64,000 bases of DNA, taken from assembly GCA_026018925.1 (NCBI GenBank), contig JAKSZU010000007.1, forward strand, positions 96,373,501 through 96,437,500, given 5' to 3'. The position numbers were made by a program, and so were the translations under genes. The notes under the pieces were generated by a model. It was not told the DNA's origin. It ran no database searches and saw nothing but the letters and a program-made list of their open reading frames with translations. Of this stretch, positions 9,612 through 22,367 are shown one piece after another (within the stretch, counting starts at the first letter, position 1; each line of letters begins with the position of its first letter). The DNA comes from Tupaia tana. Lineage: Eukaryota; Chordata; Mammalia; Scandentia; Tupaiidae.

Positions 9612-9799
9612 GAAGGCAGGTGGCATCATAGTTAGGACCACAGAGTCGACTGCATGGTTCAAATCCCAGACCTCGCAACTAAAGAAACACACTGGGCACA
9701 TGTACATGGGAGACTAGAATCCCAGGAGGATAATAGAGGAGAAGGGACTGCATTGTAGCCATCCTCTCTCTTGTGCACTCTCTCTCTCTCTCTCTCTCT

Positions 9800-9848
<49 letters not shown>

Positions 9849-9900
9849 TCACACATATACGTGTGTGCGTGTGTGTATCTGCCAAGCACCTATACCCAAT
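9612..9900 (+). mobile_element. SINE-B with (CT)n(TA)n(CA)n expansion
   Basis: A SINE head (GCAGGTGGCATCATAGTTAG) and body run into CT, TA and CA dinucleotide tracts at about 9775-9875. Copy B carries the same insertion at 14276-14520. Confidence 0.7.
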
Positions 9901-10093
9901 ACCAAATTAAAAATAAAAAAAATTTGCCTTTCATCAACTATGTTCAAATGAATGCTGTTTCATATTCTTAAACTGTAGACTCATGTTTGAACTTTCAAGT
10001 CTGGGGTGAAAAGACTTGTTTAATGATTGCTGTCAGGATGATTTCTTCTTTTGTCTTTAGAGTCCTAATCTTAACTTGAAGTGTTCCTTACAT

Positions 10094-10096
<3 letters not shown>

Positions 10097-10180
<84 letters not shown>
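10097..10180. repeat. (GT)n(AT)n microsatellite
   Basis: About 40 bp of pure GT is followed by about 42 bp of pure AT. Copies B and C lack the tract at the equivalent place. Confidence 0.95.
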
Positions 10181-10184
<4 letters not shown>

Positions 10185-10189
10185 TTTGT

Positions 10190-11080
10190 AGATCATTGCT
10201 AGTTTTCCTTTTGCTTTTGGTACTTTTATGGCCTCATACTCAACTCCTAACATAATAATCTCTACTGAGAAATTTCAGTCTTTTTGTAAATTAGGGGAGG
10301 CATATAACAGTGATGTTCTTATGCATGCTGCTTATGCCATAAAAAAAAGACAATTTTCTATTTATATTGGGATTAGGTACTTGGCTAAACATATACATGT
10401 TATCTAGTTATTTTATTTTAAAAGAAAATTATACCTAAGCATACAGTTGTTTTTTTGAATTATATAGAGTGATGGTATGGTATCTTAGAAGTAGGATCCC
10501 CCAACCCTCAGTACATCCCAGCTTTCCTCTTTCATGTTATATATGTTTATGATATGTTAAAAATATGATTACCATAAAATGTTATTATATATAAAAATGA
10601 AAGCAAACTGCTAGCACTACTCTATATAGCTCCCATGTCTTACCATCATTCCTGGTAGGGGTGAGTTCCAGCTTCTGGAACCGCATTGCCCTGTGGTGTG
10701 GCATTCATCCCCAATACTAGCTTTCCTGCACTTTTTCCTTTCCTTTCAAGTTCTTACAGGAGCACCTACAATCCCAGTGTCTAATCTTTGTGCTCACACT
10801 CTGTTTGCTAAGTAAATATTTTTCCCACTTTTTGTCTAGAGAGATGCTCTTCTATGTTTTACCTTTTTGATATAAAGCCTTCTTTGTGCTTAGATACAAC
10901 TATTCAAGGATTAACTCATGTGTCAATTTGTACCATTTATCCCCTTTTAAAGCTGAGAGTATACATTTCCTTGGATATAGTTGACTTTTTAAATTGTTTT
11001 TAATTAGTAAATAAGATGGAAACAGTTGGGATTAAAAGAAGAAAACTTTTATTATTTTATTTATTTATTATTACTTGTTA
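10190..11080. other. Unique core of tandem copy A
   Basis: This is A/T-rich sequence shared with 20480-21400 and 30380-31740. I find no credible exon in it. Confidence 0.5.
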
Positions 11081-11084
11081 ATTT

Positions 11085-11206
11085 GATCAGAGAGAGACAG
11101 ACGGACAGACAGAGAAAGTGAGAAAGCAAGCCACCAAGTCCAGGACTTGAACCATGGTTGACCATATGGGAATCCAGCACCTTAACTATCCCACCACCTG
11201 CTGGCC
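11085..11206 (-). mobile_element. SINE head fragment
   Basis: Reverse head with CAAGTCCAGGACTTGAACCA, ending CACCACCTGCTGGCCTT. Confidence 0.65.
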
Positions 11207-11249
11207 TTGGAATTTTTTTTTAAGTAGGTTTTATTTTTCTGTATAATTA

Positions 11250-11640
11250 TTAGAAACCAAAGGCTTTTAAAATGGATTTCTTTCCACGTAGCAATTCTAC
11301 TTTGAGTGTGAAGAACATAAAGAAGAATGAAAATGAGAAATGGACTTCGACAAACTGTAGGGTTATATGAGTGTTGAAGGCTGATTCACCTTCTAATGGT
11401 TGACCCTGCATGACTGTCATCAATAGTTCACATGAAATAAGTCCAGAAAGAGTAAGGTAAACATCTACAACTTCCTGTGAAGGAATATTAGCAATGGTTA
11501 CTTTTTCTATAAACACACCAGATTACTACAGTCATCAGGTGAAACACTCAAGTCTTGATGCTATGGAAGAGTTGAGGAAAATGAGAACAAGTGTCCCTAA
11601 TAAGAGCAGTTTCCATAGTTTCCAGGGAAAGGCTGTGAGG
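11250..11640. other. Unidentified block conserved in all tandem copies
   Basis: The minus strand is open for about 88 codons (VTIANIPSQEVVDVYLTLSG, LISCELLMTVM), and copy B (21445-21720) keeps a similar 91-codon frame. On the plus strand a pyrimidine-rich CTATAAACACACCAG acceptor-like site and a CTGTGAG|GTAAGT donor-like site frame about 118 bp. Copies B and C keep the flanking sites but have stops in the plus frame. I do not recognise the product. It could be an exon relic or part of an old repeat. Confidence 0.35.
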
Positions 11641-11873
11641 TAAGTATAGACATCTCCTTGAGAATGGTTAATAGTAAAGGCAAGAGATAGCTGAGTGATA
11701 AATGAAGAACATGTGATTCCAGGAAATTTTCTTTCTTATCTTAAAACAGATGCTTCTAGATTGTTTGTATGCTGTGGAAAATGATCCAATAGAGAAGGAC
11801 ATGTTTATATTTAAATTTGTTTTAAGGTCTAAGAGAAGGCTTAAACCATTATCTTTTAAGATATTTACAATAG

Positions 11874-12055
11874 AGGCCAGCAGGTAGCATGGTGGTTAAG
11901 GGCAATGGACTCTCACATGGCTGTTTGAGTCTCAGACCTGGCGAGTTACTCTCTCACCTTTCTCTCTCTCTTGCATGTGCTTGTGTGCTCTCTCTGTCTC
12001 CCTCTGGTCAAAAATTTTAAATAAATAAATAAATGAAGTTAAATAAAATAATTCT
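11874..12055 (+). mobile_element. Older SINE-B copy
   Basis: Head GCCAGCAGGTAGCATGGTGG, CTCCCTCTGGTCAAAAATTT and an AAATAAATAAAT tail. Confidence 0.75.
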
Positions 12056-12094
12056 TTTGAAAAAATCATTAAATATTTACAATAGACTATTTTT

Positions 12095-12352
12095 TAATTT
12101 TGGAGAGGTTTTTGCTACAGGGCACATGCGCTTGCCAGAAAGACAGAGAGAGACAGAGAGACAGAAAGTGAGAAATCGCCCCCCAGTGGGGATGACCACA
12201 CCACAGTCCCTTCTCCTCCATTCTCTTCTCCGGATCTTGGGCATGCACACACACATGCCTGGCGTGAGTTTAAGCCACCGGGTCCAGGAGTAGAACCACG
12301 GTTGACTACATGGGAGTCCAGTGACATAGCCATTACGCTAACTGCTGGTCCC
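12095..12352 (-). mobile_element. SINE-A, full length, with target duplication
   Basis: Reverse copy from GAGAGGTTTTTGCTACAGGG to CGCTAACTGCTGGTCCC. It is flanked by TTACAATAGACTATT on the left and CTACAATAAACTATT on the right. Copies B and C lack it, so it post-dates the unit duplication. Confidence 0.9.
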
Positions 12353-13179
12353 TACAATAAACTATTAATAATTGTTCTTAAAACTTCTACTCCTGTATAG
12401 CTTTACGGTAAGAGGGAATTCATTCAAAGTTAGTTCAGAAATGAAGTATCCTAATATACTTCAACATATAAATGTTGACCTAAAAGTTAAACTATCACAC
12501 ATAGATATTTTATGTAATTGTAAACTTACAAGATATAAATACACAAATCATGCTGCATATAATTTTTTTAGTTTTTTTTTTCCCCTGAAGGGAGCATGTG
12601 GAGTGTGAGGGATGGGTGTGGAAGTGGGGCTTGTAGGTTTCAGAAAGGAATTAGTCAAGAGCATAGTTTAGCAGAGATAAGGAGGCTCGTATACAGAAAC
12701 AAGATATTGTCCCGAGGTCAGGATGTTGCAAGAGTCCTATTATCAATGAGTCAAAATGATCTGTTAATTAGTATGGGCATAGCGCACCCATTCCAGGGAT
12801 ACTATGCCAGAGAGATGATGTCAGAACATTTTTGTTATCAAATGGCCTGGTGGGATTTTAGAAATAGGAAATAGCAGTCAGACTTCTGTCCTCATTGTTC
12901 ATGTACAGTACAAATGTAAACTATAGACAAACTGTCATAGATTATTACTTTTCCGTTATTAAGGTCTCAAGTATAAAATACCATGTTTCCCTGCACCAGT
13001 AGTGTCATTAATGCATATCCATTTGGTTAGTTTTTGTTGCATGTATGAAAAAATTGAACAAAAGAATGTGTCTCTTGGTGCACTTCTTTATGAAAAAAAA
13101 AAAAAAATCTCTAGCTTATTGTCAGCAGATTTCTACCATGGCCCATGTATAGTATTTTTATTTCTTTTTTTTTTTGGGG

Positions 13180-13416
13180 GGGCTAAAATATACATGCACT
13201 GGCCAGAGAGAAACAGAGAAAAAGAGAGAGAGTGAAAGTGAGGACAAGCCTGGGGGGGTAGGGGCAGATGGCAACACTACCACCTTTTCTCCTTTTGGGA
13301 TTTTAGATACACATACATACACAAACCTGGCTTAATTTTCAAGCAACCAAGTATGGGACTCCAACTGAAGTATGCCATTTGGGATCCAGCAAAGTAACCT
13401 CCAGGCCACTGGCTGG
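13180..13416 (-). mobile_element. Old SINE shared among tandem copies
   Basis: Reverse SINE with ACATGCACTGGCCAGAGAG and an end at CCAGGCCACTGGCTGG. It is the counterpart of 8372-8597 and 29355-29624. Confidence 0.7.
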
Positions 13417-13967
13417 ACTCATTGACTCTATCTAATAGGTTATTTTCTCTGTATGAATGTTTTGCTATTTGCTCACTTGTTTTTCCACTGGTACTTATGG
13501 TAAAACAGTAATACAAACTTCATTGGTATGGTAATACAAACTTCATTGGTATTTTAATAAGAAAAGTAAGAGTATAGTAAATTAATGGACTGAAAAAGTT
13601 GATGTCAAAGGATTATGAGCTTTTTTAGGACTGAAATAAAAGACAACATCAGAATTTGTTTCTTTCTCTTAGGGTAACCAGTGCTTGGCTGGTCAGGCAC
13701 AGTCTCTTCTAACTGAGCAGCCTGCTGATCTTATATAGGGTTCTGGCAAGAGTGGAGATTCAGTACCAGCAGACCTCAAGGGCCACAAGGGGTTTGACAT
13801 CCTCCGTGGTGGCCTGGTTATTCAGTGAGTGTTGCCCATTGATTGACCCTGGAATGTGTGTTTATCAGAGTGGGTTTGTCTCAGATAGATTGTCTTTCTG
13901 AAGCACGTGGCTGACGTGGAGGGTTGGTAAATAATAGTGCTCACTGACCAAGTACATGTGAAACTGG

Positions 13968-14165
13968 GGCAGGATGGTGGCACAGCAGTAAAACGGGGTG
14001 CTCTGTGAGGCTAATCCTTAGGAGAAGGTGCTGAGTTTGCATCCAGAGACCTCCCTGAGTGCCAGGCATTTGCTTGCCCATGGTCTGGGACTGGCTGAGG
14101 CTAGAACTAAGTTTCAGCATCAGGAACTTATTGGAGGTGCTGTCTCTCTCAAAAATAAATGAATG
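13968..14165 (+). mobile_element. SINE-C copy in unit B
   Basis: Shares GTGCCAGGCATTTGCTTGCC and GACTGGCTGAGGCTAGAACT with 9102-9330. It is the duplicated counterpart of that insertion. Confidence 0.7.
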
Positions 14166-14275
14166 AAAATTAAAAATGGGTCCTTGTGGCTAAGAGTACC
14201 ATGTCTGTGGGTCACTCCTTTCCTAACATTCAGATAACTTTGACCAGATGTTTTCTGTTCAGAAGTGGCCTCTGG

Positions 14276-14520
14276 GCCAACTGATGGCATGGTAGTTATT
14301 GTGGCTAGGTTCCACAGGGTCAACTGCGCGGTTTGATGTCTGACCTCACAGATAGAGAAACACACTGAGCACGTGTGTGTGGGTGCCCACAATCCAGAGA
14401 AGAGAATGGAGAAGGGATCACAGTGTATCCATCCCATCAGGGGTTTTCTCTTTCTCTGTCTCTTCCTCTCTCTCCTCTCTCTCTCTGCCAGGCACCTGCA
14501 CCCAGTAGAAAATTAAAAAG
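14276..14520 (+). mobile_element. SINE-B copy in unit B
   Basis: Head GGCCAACTGATGGCATGGTA, body GGGTGCCCACAATCCAGAGA, CT-rich tail. It is the counterpart of 9612-9900 but without the TA and CA expansion. Confidence 0.65.
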
Positions 14521-15400
14521 AAAATAAAAGTTGTCTTCCGTCAACCATATTCAAAATTAAAGCTGCTTCATATTCTTAAATTATACATTTATTTCTCCAG
14601 TTTAAAGTTTAGATAGAAAATAATTGTGTAAAGATTGATGCCTGGACAATGTCTTCTTTTTACTGGAAGAGTTATTTACATAACTTTTGTTTTGTAGATA
14701 TTGCTCTTTATCCTTTTGCTTTTGGTATTCTTTGTTCTCATACTTAACTCCTAACATAATAATCTCTAGTGGGAAATTTTAGTCTTTTTAAAAATTTGTG
14801 TCAGTTGAGAGCCTGCCCGGTCCCCTCAGGAGGTGTCTAGCAGGAGCAGTGTCCCCGCCGTGAAGCAGGACCAGGGCTCTGCCAGCGGAGCAGCCCAGGT
14901 GGATCGCCTTCAGGACACAGAGGGCAAGGGCCAAGCTGGGGCTGCCAGAGCTGAGCCGGAATGGCGTTTGCCCGGGCCGCGGGGGAAGCCGGAGCATTTG
15001 GGGGACGGGACCGTGGAAACCCGGAAATGCCTGGGCTGTACCGAGCGGGCGGCCTTGCGGGTCCGCGGTGGCCGCGGACCTGGCCAGCTCGGCAGCCTGG
15101 GGCGCCGGGCGGAGCCGAGCCGTGGTCCCCAGCGGGAGCAGCTGGCCGAGCGTGGCGGAAGGCAAATAGAGATAAAACAATGTCCGCCAACCTAAAATAC
15201 CTTTCCTTGGGAATTTCGGTCTTTCAGACTACCAGTTTGGTTCTAACAGTGCGTTATTCTAGAGCTTTAAAAGAAGGACCTGTTTATCTACCTTCTACAG
15301 CAGTGGTTGTTGAACTTTTGAAGATAATAGCCTACATTTTATTGGTCTACTAACAAAGCAAGCTAAGAGCACTGAATCCAGGGCTGCATGATGACATCTT

Positions 15401-15672
15401 TTTTTTTTTTTTTTTTGGAGAGGTTTTTGCTACAGGGCGCGTGCACTCGCCAGACAGACAGAGACAGAGAGATGGAAAGTGAGAAATCACTTCCCAGGGG
15501 GGATGGCCACGCCGCAATCCCTTCTCCTCTATTCTCCTCTTGGGATCTTGGACGCGTGTTGAACACGCGCCCGGCGTGAGTTTAAGCCACCGGGTCCGGG
15601 ACTCGAACCGTGGTCGACTACCGACTACGTGGGAGTCCAGCGACATAACCATTACGCTAACTGCTGGTCCCA
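15401..15672 (-). mobile_element. SINE-A inserted in the SLC35A3 retrocopy coding region
   Basis: Full-length reverse copy with a perfect 16-bp target duplication, TGCATGATGACATCTT, at 15385-15400 and 15673-15688. The long uninterrupted duplication and CpG-rich sequence mark a recent L1-style insertion. Confidence 0.95.
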
Positions 15673-16046
15673 TGCATGATGACATCTTAATAAGCCTATG
15701 GAAACACTTAGGCTCGCTATTCCATCAGGGACATATACTCTCCAGAGTAATTTGCTGTATGTGGCTCTCTCCAATCTAGACGCTGCTACTTACCAGGTCA
15801 CATACCAGTTGAAAATTCTTGGGACAGCATTATTTTCTCTATCTATGCTTAGTAAAAGTTTGGCCTGTGCCAGTGGCTCTCCCTTATAATTTTGATGACA
15901 GGAGTTGCTTTTGTCCGGCGGCCCTCTGATTCTCAAGAGGTTGATTCTAAGGAGCTTTCAGCTGGCTCTCAATTTGTGGACCTCATGGCAGTTCTCAGCA
16001 TGTTTTTCAAGTGGCTTTGCTGGAGTTTATTTTGAGAAAATTTTAA

Positions 16047-16256
<210 letters not shown>

Positions 16257-16961
16257 TGATCCCAAACCTGCAGGAAATCCCACCAAAGCATAGTCATGTA
16301 CTATCTTTAAGTGGTTTTTCACGATGGTGTGCTAGGATTCTCCATACTGATCTTGCACAGAGGACTTCTGCAGATTCTGTGAAGATATCATCATGCTAAA
16401 CATAGTCTTATTGTTCAAATGCTTTGAAAATATAGAAGTTTAAGAATAAAATACTTGTATATGTAACAAAACACATTGCATACAGAGATCAAAGCTTGAA
16501 AGTATTTCCGGGGATTGATATTAGAAGGAATATTGGAGGAAACTTGAGATCTGAGTTTTAAAAAGTTTTACCTTTTTATTTGCCACAAAATGCCCTATGC
16601 ACTCTTTACAAGAGCACACAATAAATGTCAGGTATCAATTTTTGCGAATTATATCTATTTAATCTTAAATGTTTTTGTCTTACTCTTTCTGTACAGATGT
16701 AGCAAATCATGTGGAATAGTACAAGTTTGAAAATTATAATTTACCTGTAAAGCTGTAAAAAAAATGATTTGGAAAAAAACATTTTCACATATCTGAGATT
16801 TTTTTATATTTATACAAAAGATTACTAAACAGAATTGCTAAATGTTATGTCACCTACATAAAAATTGAAGTAATTTTCTGAGTCTGATTTGTCAAAATAA
16901 AATTCATATTTAAATTAAATGTAGAGATTAATAAAATTAATATTTAAAAATAATGTAACAT

Positions 16962-17146
16962 GGGGCCAGCAGGTGGCATGGTGGTTAAGGTGCTGTACAC
17001 TCCCACATAGCTGACCAGGGTTCAAGTCCTGAATCTGGTGGCTTGCTTTCACACTTCCTCTCTCTCTCACTCTCACCCTCTGTCTCTCTCTGGTCAAATT
17101 AAAAAATAAATGAATGAATAAAGAAAGAATTATTTAAAAAAATAAT
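16962..17146 (+). mobile_element. SINE-B in the retrocopy 3' UTR
   Basis: Head GGGGCCAGCAGGTGGCATGG, TCTCTCTGGTCAAATTAAAA and an AATAAATGAATGAATAAAG tail. Confidence 0.85.
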
Positions 17147-18399
17147 GTAACACATCTATTTCTTTACACCCATTTTAAGACATTTTAGGGCTTCAAGACT
17201 GCAGTGAGCACAGTTGCTCCTGTGAGAGACAGTAGCCAGCAATATTTACACTAATGGAGTTTAGTCCTTAATCTCTTAACTGCATTTCTTTTCTGTGAAT
17301 CAGATAAATCCTTAATATTACTTTAAGTTAAATTTGTGTGTGTGTGTGATTGCATTAGAGTTTTAAAATGTAATTTAAAAGGATTCAATATGAATTTAAT
17401 AATTTTAAATACAATTATTATTCTGGTCTATTGTCTCCATTTGGAGAATTTTAAACTATTAAGTATCTACCTAGAAAGTTCTTAAATGAATATTTTACTC
17501 ATTGACCTGTAAAAACGTCCTTTAGTCTACAACTGTTGACAAAAACAACCAAAAAAAGGGATACAGTTGTCAGTTAATTGAGACCAAAATGCTTCTCTTA
17601 GAGACATTCCAAATTGCCATATTTTATTATTTTAAATGGCACTATAACTTAACATCCAAGAAGAACTGCTCAGAAGACCTTTTAGTTCTCTCCTAAACCC
17701 TCTGTTCCTCTGATCACATGACTGGGAGAGGTAGACAAATTCTGAGTTTCTTCTCTGAGTCCCCACAAAAGCTGCTGGAAAGAAACCACCATTTTTGTTT
17801 TGGAATAATGGGATATTTTTTCCTTTGTGATTAACACTGGAGTTGAGGATGCAAATTACATGGGGTAGTTAATAAGTTGGTTTAAGGGAGAAGATAATAT
17901 TTTAGAAATGATATGGTGACTTGGTGGGCTATTGAGTATGAGATAATTTATTTTTTTATTGATACTACATATGTTTTAAAAAGCCCATTCTAATACACAT
18001 AAAACTATTAAAAATAAATATTTTCATACAGTTATAATGGATTTTGTTAAACAGCATTTGGTTCAAAATACCATGTTACAAATGCTGGTTACTCTTGGCT
18101 AATTTGGACAGGCAATATTAACTTGCTAAGGCAAATGTAGTCTATACAGATTGCAAATGTAGCCTAATCAGTTCTACCTAGTGTTTTAAAGTGTTTAAAC
18201 TTATTAAATATTTAAAATTAATTTGCTGGTTATTCCAGATTTGTACCAAGCAAACTTTGTGGATGCTAGACTTAATTACTTTAATATGTATCTTTTAAAG
18301 CATTTATTTAATAACTTTACCAATATTTTGAACATGGTGTTTTAAATTATAGACAGCATTCTGATTTATATCTTATCACCTACTGCTAAGTGAAATTTA

Positions 18400-18680
18400 T
18401 TTATTTATTTATTATTATTTTTTTTTTGGAGAGGTTTTTCGCTATAGGGTGCGTGCGCTTGCCAGACAGAGAGAAAGAGACATTGAGACAGAAAGCGAGA
18501 AATCACCCCCAGGGGGGATGGTCACGCTGCAATCCCTTCTCCTCCATTCTCATCTCGGGATCTTGGGCACGCACGCACACGCGCCCGGCGTGAGTTTTAA
18601 GCCACCGGGTCCGGGACGTGAACCGCGGTCGACTACATGGGAGTCCAGCGACATAGCTATTACGCTAACTGCTGGTTCCC
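18400..18680 (-). mobile_element. SINE-A in the retrocopy 3' UTR
   Basis: Full-length reverse copy with a 15-bp target duplication, GCTAAGTGAAATTTA, at 18385-18399 and 18681-18695. Confidence 0.95.
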
Positions 18681-20218
18681 GCTAAGTGAAATTTAAATCC
18701 TGAAATGCACAAAATACAAGTTTAAATATCAAGACTTATGGTCAGTGTACACTGAAGTGTTGGTTAAGTGCTTGGGTATGAATGCCGTGTACATTCACAA
18801 TTAATACTTTAATTCAGATTTAGCCTCCCCTATATCAGCACTTCAAAAAATTATACAAGTAAATTATAGGGTATTAGACATGTTAGTTGTGGTGATAACA
18901 CATTTTCAGGTGTGTAACAAAGTTTCCAAGTTTAGTAAAGAAGATTATGAAAGAGTTGTGAAAATGGAAAAAACAACAGCCTGAAATATATTTTAAAAGC
19001 AAACTTTTAAGGGATAGGCATGATTTATAAACATTTTGCTTTTCTAATAGGTTGAAAATGTTAGTTATTGGGGATTGGGCTATATAGTATATAATTTCTA
19101 ATTAATTGAGAAATAATTGTATTTAAAAAGGTATATTTGTGTCCTAGATTATGTCATATATATAGATAATGCCATTTTCTTTTGTGTGTATATTTATGAT
19201 GACCTCCAAAAGCCTTATTGTATCAAACTTTTATCATGACTCCTTGATTATTTAAATTCTTATACTTTTAAAAGTTTGTTATCTCTTAACTACTTTGCTA
19301 AATGTGAAAATGCTACTTCATGGGAGAAAAGTGTCATTGATAGTTCTATTAAAAATTATGAATATATTTGGGAAGAAAAGCTTGAAATGCAACAGGTAGA
19401 TTTCAGCACAGTAAAATCAGTTTTTTAACAAGAGATTTTAGAAAACTTCTAAGCTACTTTTATGATGGAATATATAGTATAGAGATGCAAAACTTAAATG
19501 TTTATATCAGTTTATATTAAATGTCACAGAATTTCATAAAAGGAAAGATGGTTTGATATTTAAACTACATTCTAAAAAGATGGAATCTGAAAACTAATTG
19601 ACTTTGCTCTATAAAATTAGTATAATTACTGTTCTTACATATCAAATTGTTAGGCTTTTAAAACGTCATTGTGTAGTCATTCAACATGGTCCTGTGTGTG
19701 TTGCTTTACCAAATACCTGATTTTTGTGGAGGATAGTTCTGTAATTCAAAAACTCTAGACACATGAGTAAAGTTAGAATGTTTTAAGAATAACTGTAATT
19801 TTATTTTTTGGTTGTTTCAACATTTGCTCTTTAAATTCATTATCTAACAATTAAAATAGGCTTATTATAAAAGCATTAGTAAATAGTACTTATTTAAAAA
19901 CATTATGGCACCAGTGCTCCTCATTAAGCTTTTTGAAACTTAACAACTGTATATAATTGTCAGTTTGTTGTTTCATTTCATATTATAAAATATAATTTAC
20001 TGTGATTTAAAAATTATTTTTAATATGATTTGGATCCTGCATTAGACTATGTCTCTATTTTCTTTGTTTAGAAAGATTCTTTGAGGTTTGAGAATGTGAT
20101 TTGTATATTTAAATTTTTTATGAACATAATTCAAAGGAATGTGTAAACTGGTCTTTCGTTAAATTTTTTTAATTTGTAAAAAAAAAAATTATGTATGCAT
20201 ATAATAGTGTTGTTCTTG

Positions 20219-20470
20219 GGACCACTGATGGTGTAATGGTTATATTGCTGGACTCGCATGTAATCGATTACTGTTCAAGTCCAAGACTCGGAGGCTTGAA
20301 ATTCACACTGAGTACATGTACATGGTTGCCAAGAATCTTGAGATGAGAATGGAGGAGAAGGGATTGTAGAATGGACATCTCTCGGGGTGAGGGGGAGTAA
20401 TTTCTCATTTTCTTTCTATCTCTCTGGCTAGCAAATATAAGCAGTAGTAAAAATCTCCCTTAAAATAAAG
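20219..20470 (+). mobile_element. SINE-B after the retrocopy
   Basis: Head GGGACCACTGATGGTGTAAT, body TTGAGATGAGAATGGAGGAG, weak A-rich tail. It lies at the return to unit B sequence. Confidence 0.7.
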
Positions 20471-20817
20471 TGATGTCTATATACATGCTGTTTACTGCAT
20501 AAAAAAGTAATGTCAATTCTCTATATTAGGATTAGGTACTAGACTAAATGTATACAAAAGTTATCTAGTCATTTTATTTTTAAGCAAAATTATAACTAAC
20601 CAGACTGTTGTTTTTTTAACTATATATAGTGACAATGGTTATTTTAAAATAAGGTTTCATCCAGCCTCCAGTATTTCCCTAGTTTCTTCTTTCATGTATG
20701 TTAAAAGCTTACATAAAATTAAGCATTATTATATATGTAATAATACCAAAAGTGATAGCACTAATCTACATTGCTCCTGTGTCTTTTTAAACTTTAAAAT
20801 CATTTATTATTTTTTAA

Positions 20818-20976
20818 TTTGCTATGAGCACATATGTTTACCAGAGAAAAACACAGAAAGAGAGAGAGAGAGAGAGACCAATAGTGAGAAAGCAAGCCAC
20901 CAGGCCCAGGACTAAAACCATGGTCAGCCATGTGGGAGTCCAATGCCACAAATACCATGCAGGTTGCTGGTCCTCC
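20818..20976 (-). mobile_element. Older SINE fragment
   Basis: Reverse head and partial body with an AGAGAGAGAG stretch, ending AGGTTGCTGGTCCTCC. Confidence 0.65.
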
Positions 20977-22261
20977 TGCTCCCATGTCTTAACAGTCTTT
21001 CCTGGTAGTGAGTGAGCTCCATCTCTGGATCAACATTGCAGTGTAGTGTGGCGTTAAACTCCATACTAGCTTTCCAGCACTTTTTACTTGCCTTTCAAGT
21101 TCTTACAAGAGCACCTACACTCCCTGTGTCTAATCTTTGTGCTCACATGCTCTTTGCTAAATAGAAAGCATTTTTCCCCCACATTTTATCTGGAGAGCTC
21201 CTCTTCTATATTTTACCTCTTCAATATAAAGCCACCTTTGTGCTTATATACAACTTTTCATAGGTTAGCTCATGTGTCAACTTGTACCATTTATCCCCCT
21301 TCTGAAGCTGAAAATATACATTCCCTTGGATGTAGTTGACATTTTCAAATTGTATTTAAACTGATAAATTAAGATTAGAAAGACTTCAGATTTTCTAAAA
21401 GTAGTTTTTTTAAGTGTGTATATGTGGTTTTTGAGGTAAAATTATTAGAAAGCAAAGGATTTCTTACTTGATTTCTTTCCAAGTAGCAATTCTACTCTGA
21501 CTGTGGAGGACACAAAGAAGAATGAAAATGAGAAATGGACCTTGACAAACTGTAGGGTCATACAAGTGTTGGAGGCTGATTGACCTTCTGATTGTCGACC
21601 AGGTGTGAATGTTGTCAACAATTCACATGAAATAAATCTGGAAGGAGTAAGGTAAATATCTATAAATTCTTGATTTCCCTGTGAAGGAATATTAGCAATA
21701 GTTACTTTTTCTAGAAACACACCAGAATAGTGTAGTCATCAGGTGAGACAAGAGAACAATCCACTGTTGAGTCTATTGAAAAATTGACTAAAATTGAGAA
21801 CAAGTGTACTTGATAAGGAGCAGATTCAGTAGTTTCCAGGAAAGCCTGACTGTGAGGTAAGATATAAATGTTCTTTGAGAATTTTTAATGGTAAAGGCAA
21901 GAGAAAACTAGGTGATAAAATGAAGAACATGGGATTCCAGGATGTTTTCTTTCTTTTTTTAATCATAAAACAGATGCTTCTAGATTATGTTTGTATGTTA
22001 TTGGAAATGATCTTATAGGGAGATGTTTATTATATTTCAATTTGTTTTAAGTTCTAAGTATTAGAAGTCTTAAAACATCTTTTTAATATTTACAATAAAC
22101 TATTAATAATTGTTCTTAAACATCTATTCATCTGTAGTTAAATGGTAAAAGGGCATTCATTCAAAATTAGTAGAGAAATTAAATATCCTAAATGTTTCAA
22201 CATAAAAATGATGATCTAAAAGATAAAGTATCATGTGTAGGTTTTCTTAAAAAGTGTAATT

Positions 22262-22315
22262 ATAATCTACGTGGGACTCCAGGGACATAGCCATTACGCT
22301 AACTGCTGGTTCCCA
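22262..22315 (-). mobile_element. SINE-A head fragment forming an inverted pair
   Basis: Only the terminal 54 bp of the head are present (GACATAGCCATTACGCTAAC TGCTGGTTCCC region). A full SINE in the opposite orientation begins 52 bp away at 22368, so the two heads could pair. Confidence 0.8.
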
Positions 22316-22367
22316 TACTAGCAGCAATTTTTAAAAATATTTTATTTTTTACAATTTTTTTGTTTTT

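Larger units (their letters stand above)
8340..12560. repeat. Tandem unit, copy A
   Basis: This is the first of three similar units. It aligns in order with 12560-14795 plus 20190-22260 (copy B) and with 28606-33290 (copy C). Shared landmarks include TCAGGCACAGTCTCTTCT (8825, 13695, 29881), GTTTATCAGAGTGGGTTTGT (8990, 13860), and the block at 11250-11640. Several SINEs are common to the copies, so they predate the duplication. Confidence 0.85.

Noticed and set aside
9771-9971. Small hydrophobic peptide with repeated Ile-Tyr
   Set aside because: It is a translation of (TA)n and (CA)n microsatellites.
12596-12874. 92-codon plus-strand frame (MWSVRDGCGSGACRFQKG...)
   Set aside because: It begins in a decayed SINE and continues into unique sequence without splice sites or family similarity. 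The matching region of copy C is not open.
14833-15195. Open frames on both strands across the GC-rich block
   Set aside because: The block is the 5' UTR of the SLC35A3 retrocopy. High GC leaves few stops, so length alone is not evidence of coding.
20219-20290. Possible functional tRNA gene
   Set aside because: The A and B boxes are those of a SINE head. The cloverleaf arms do not pair well and the sequence continues into a SINE body.
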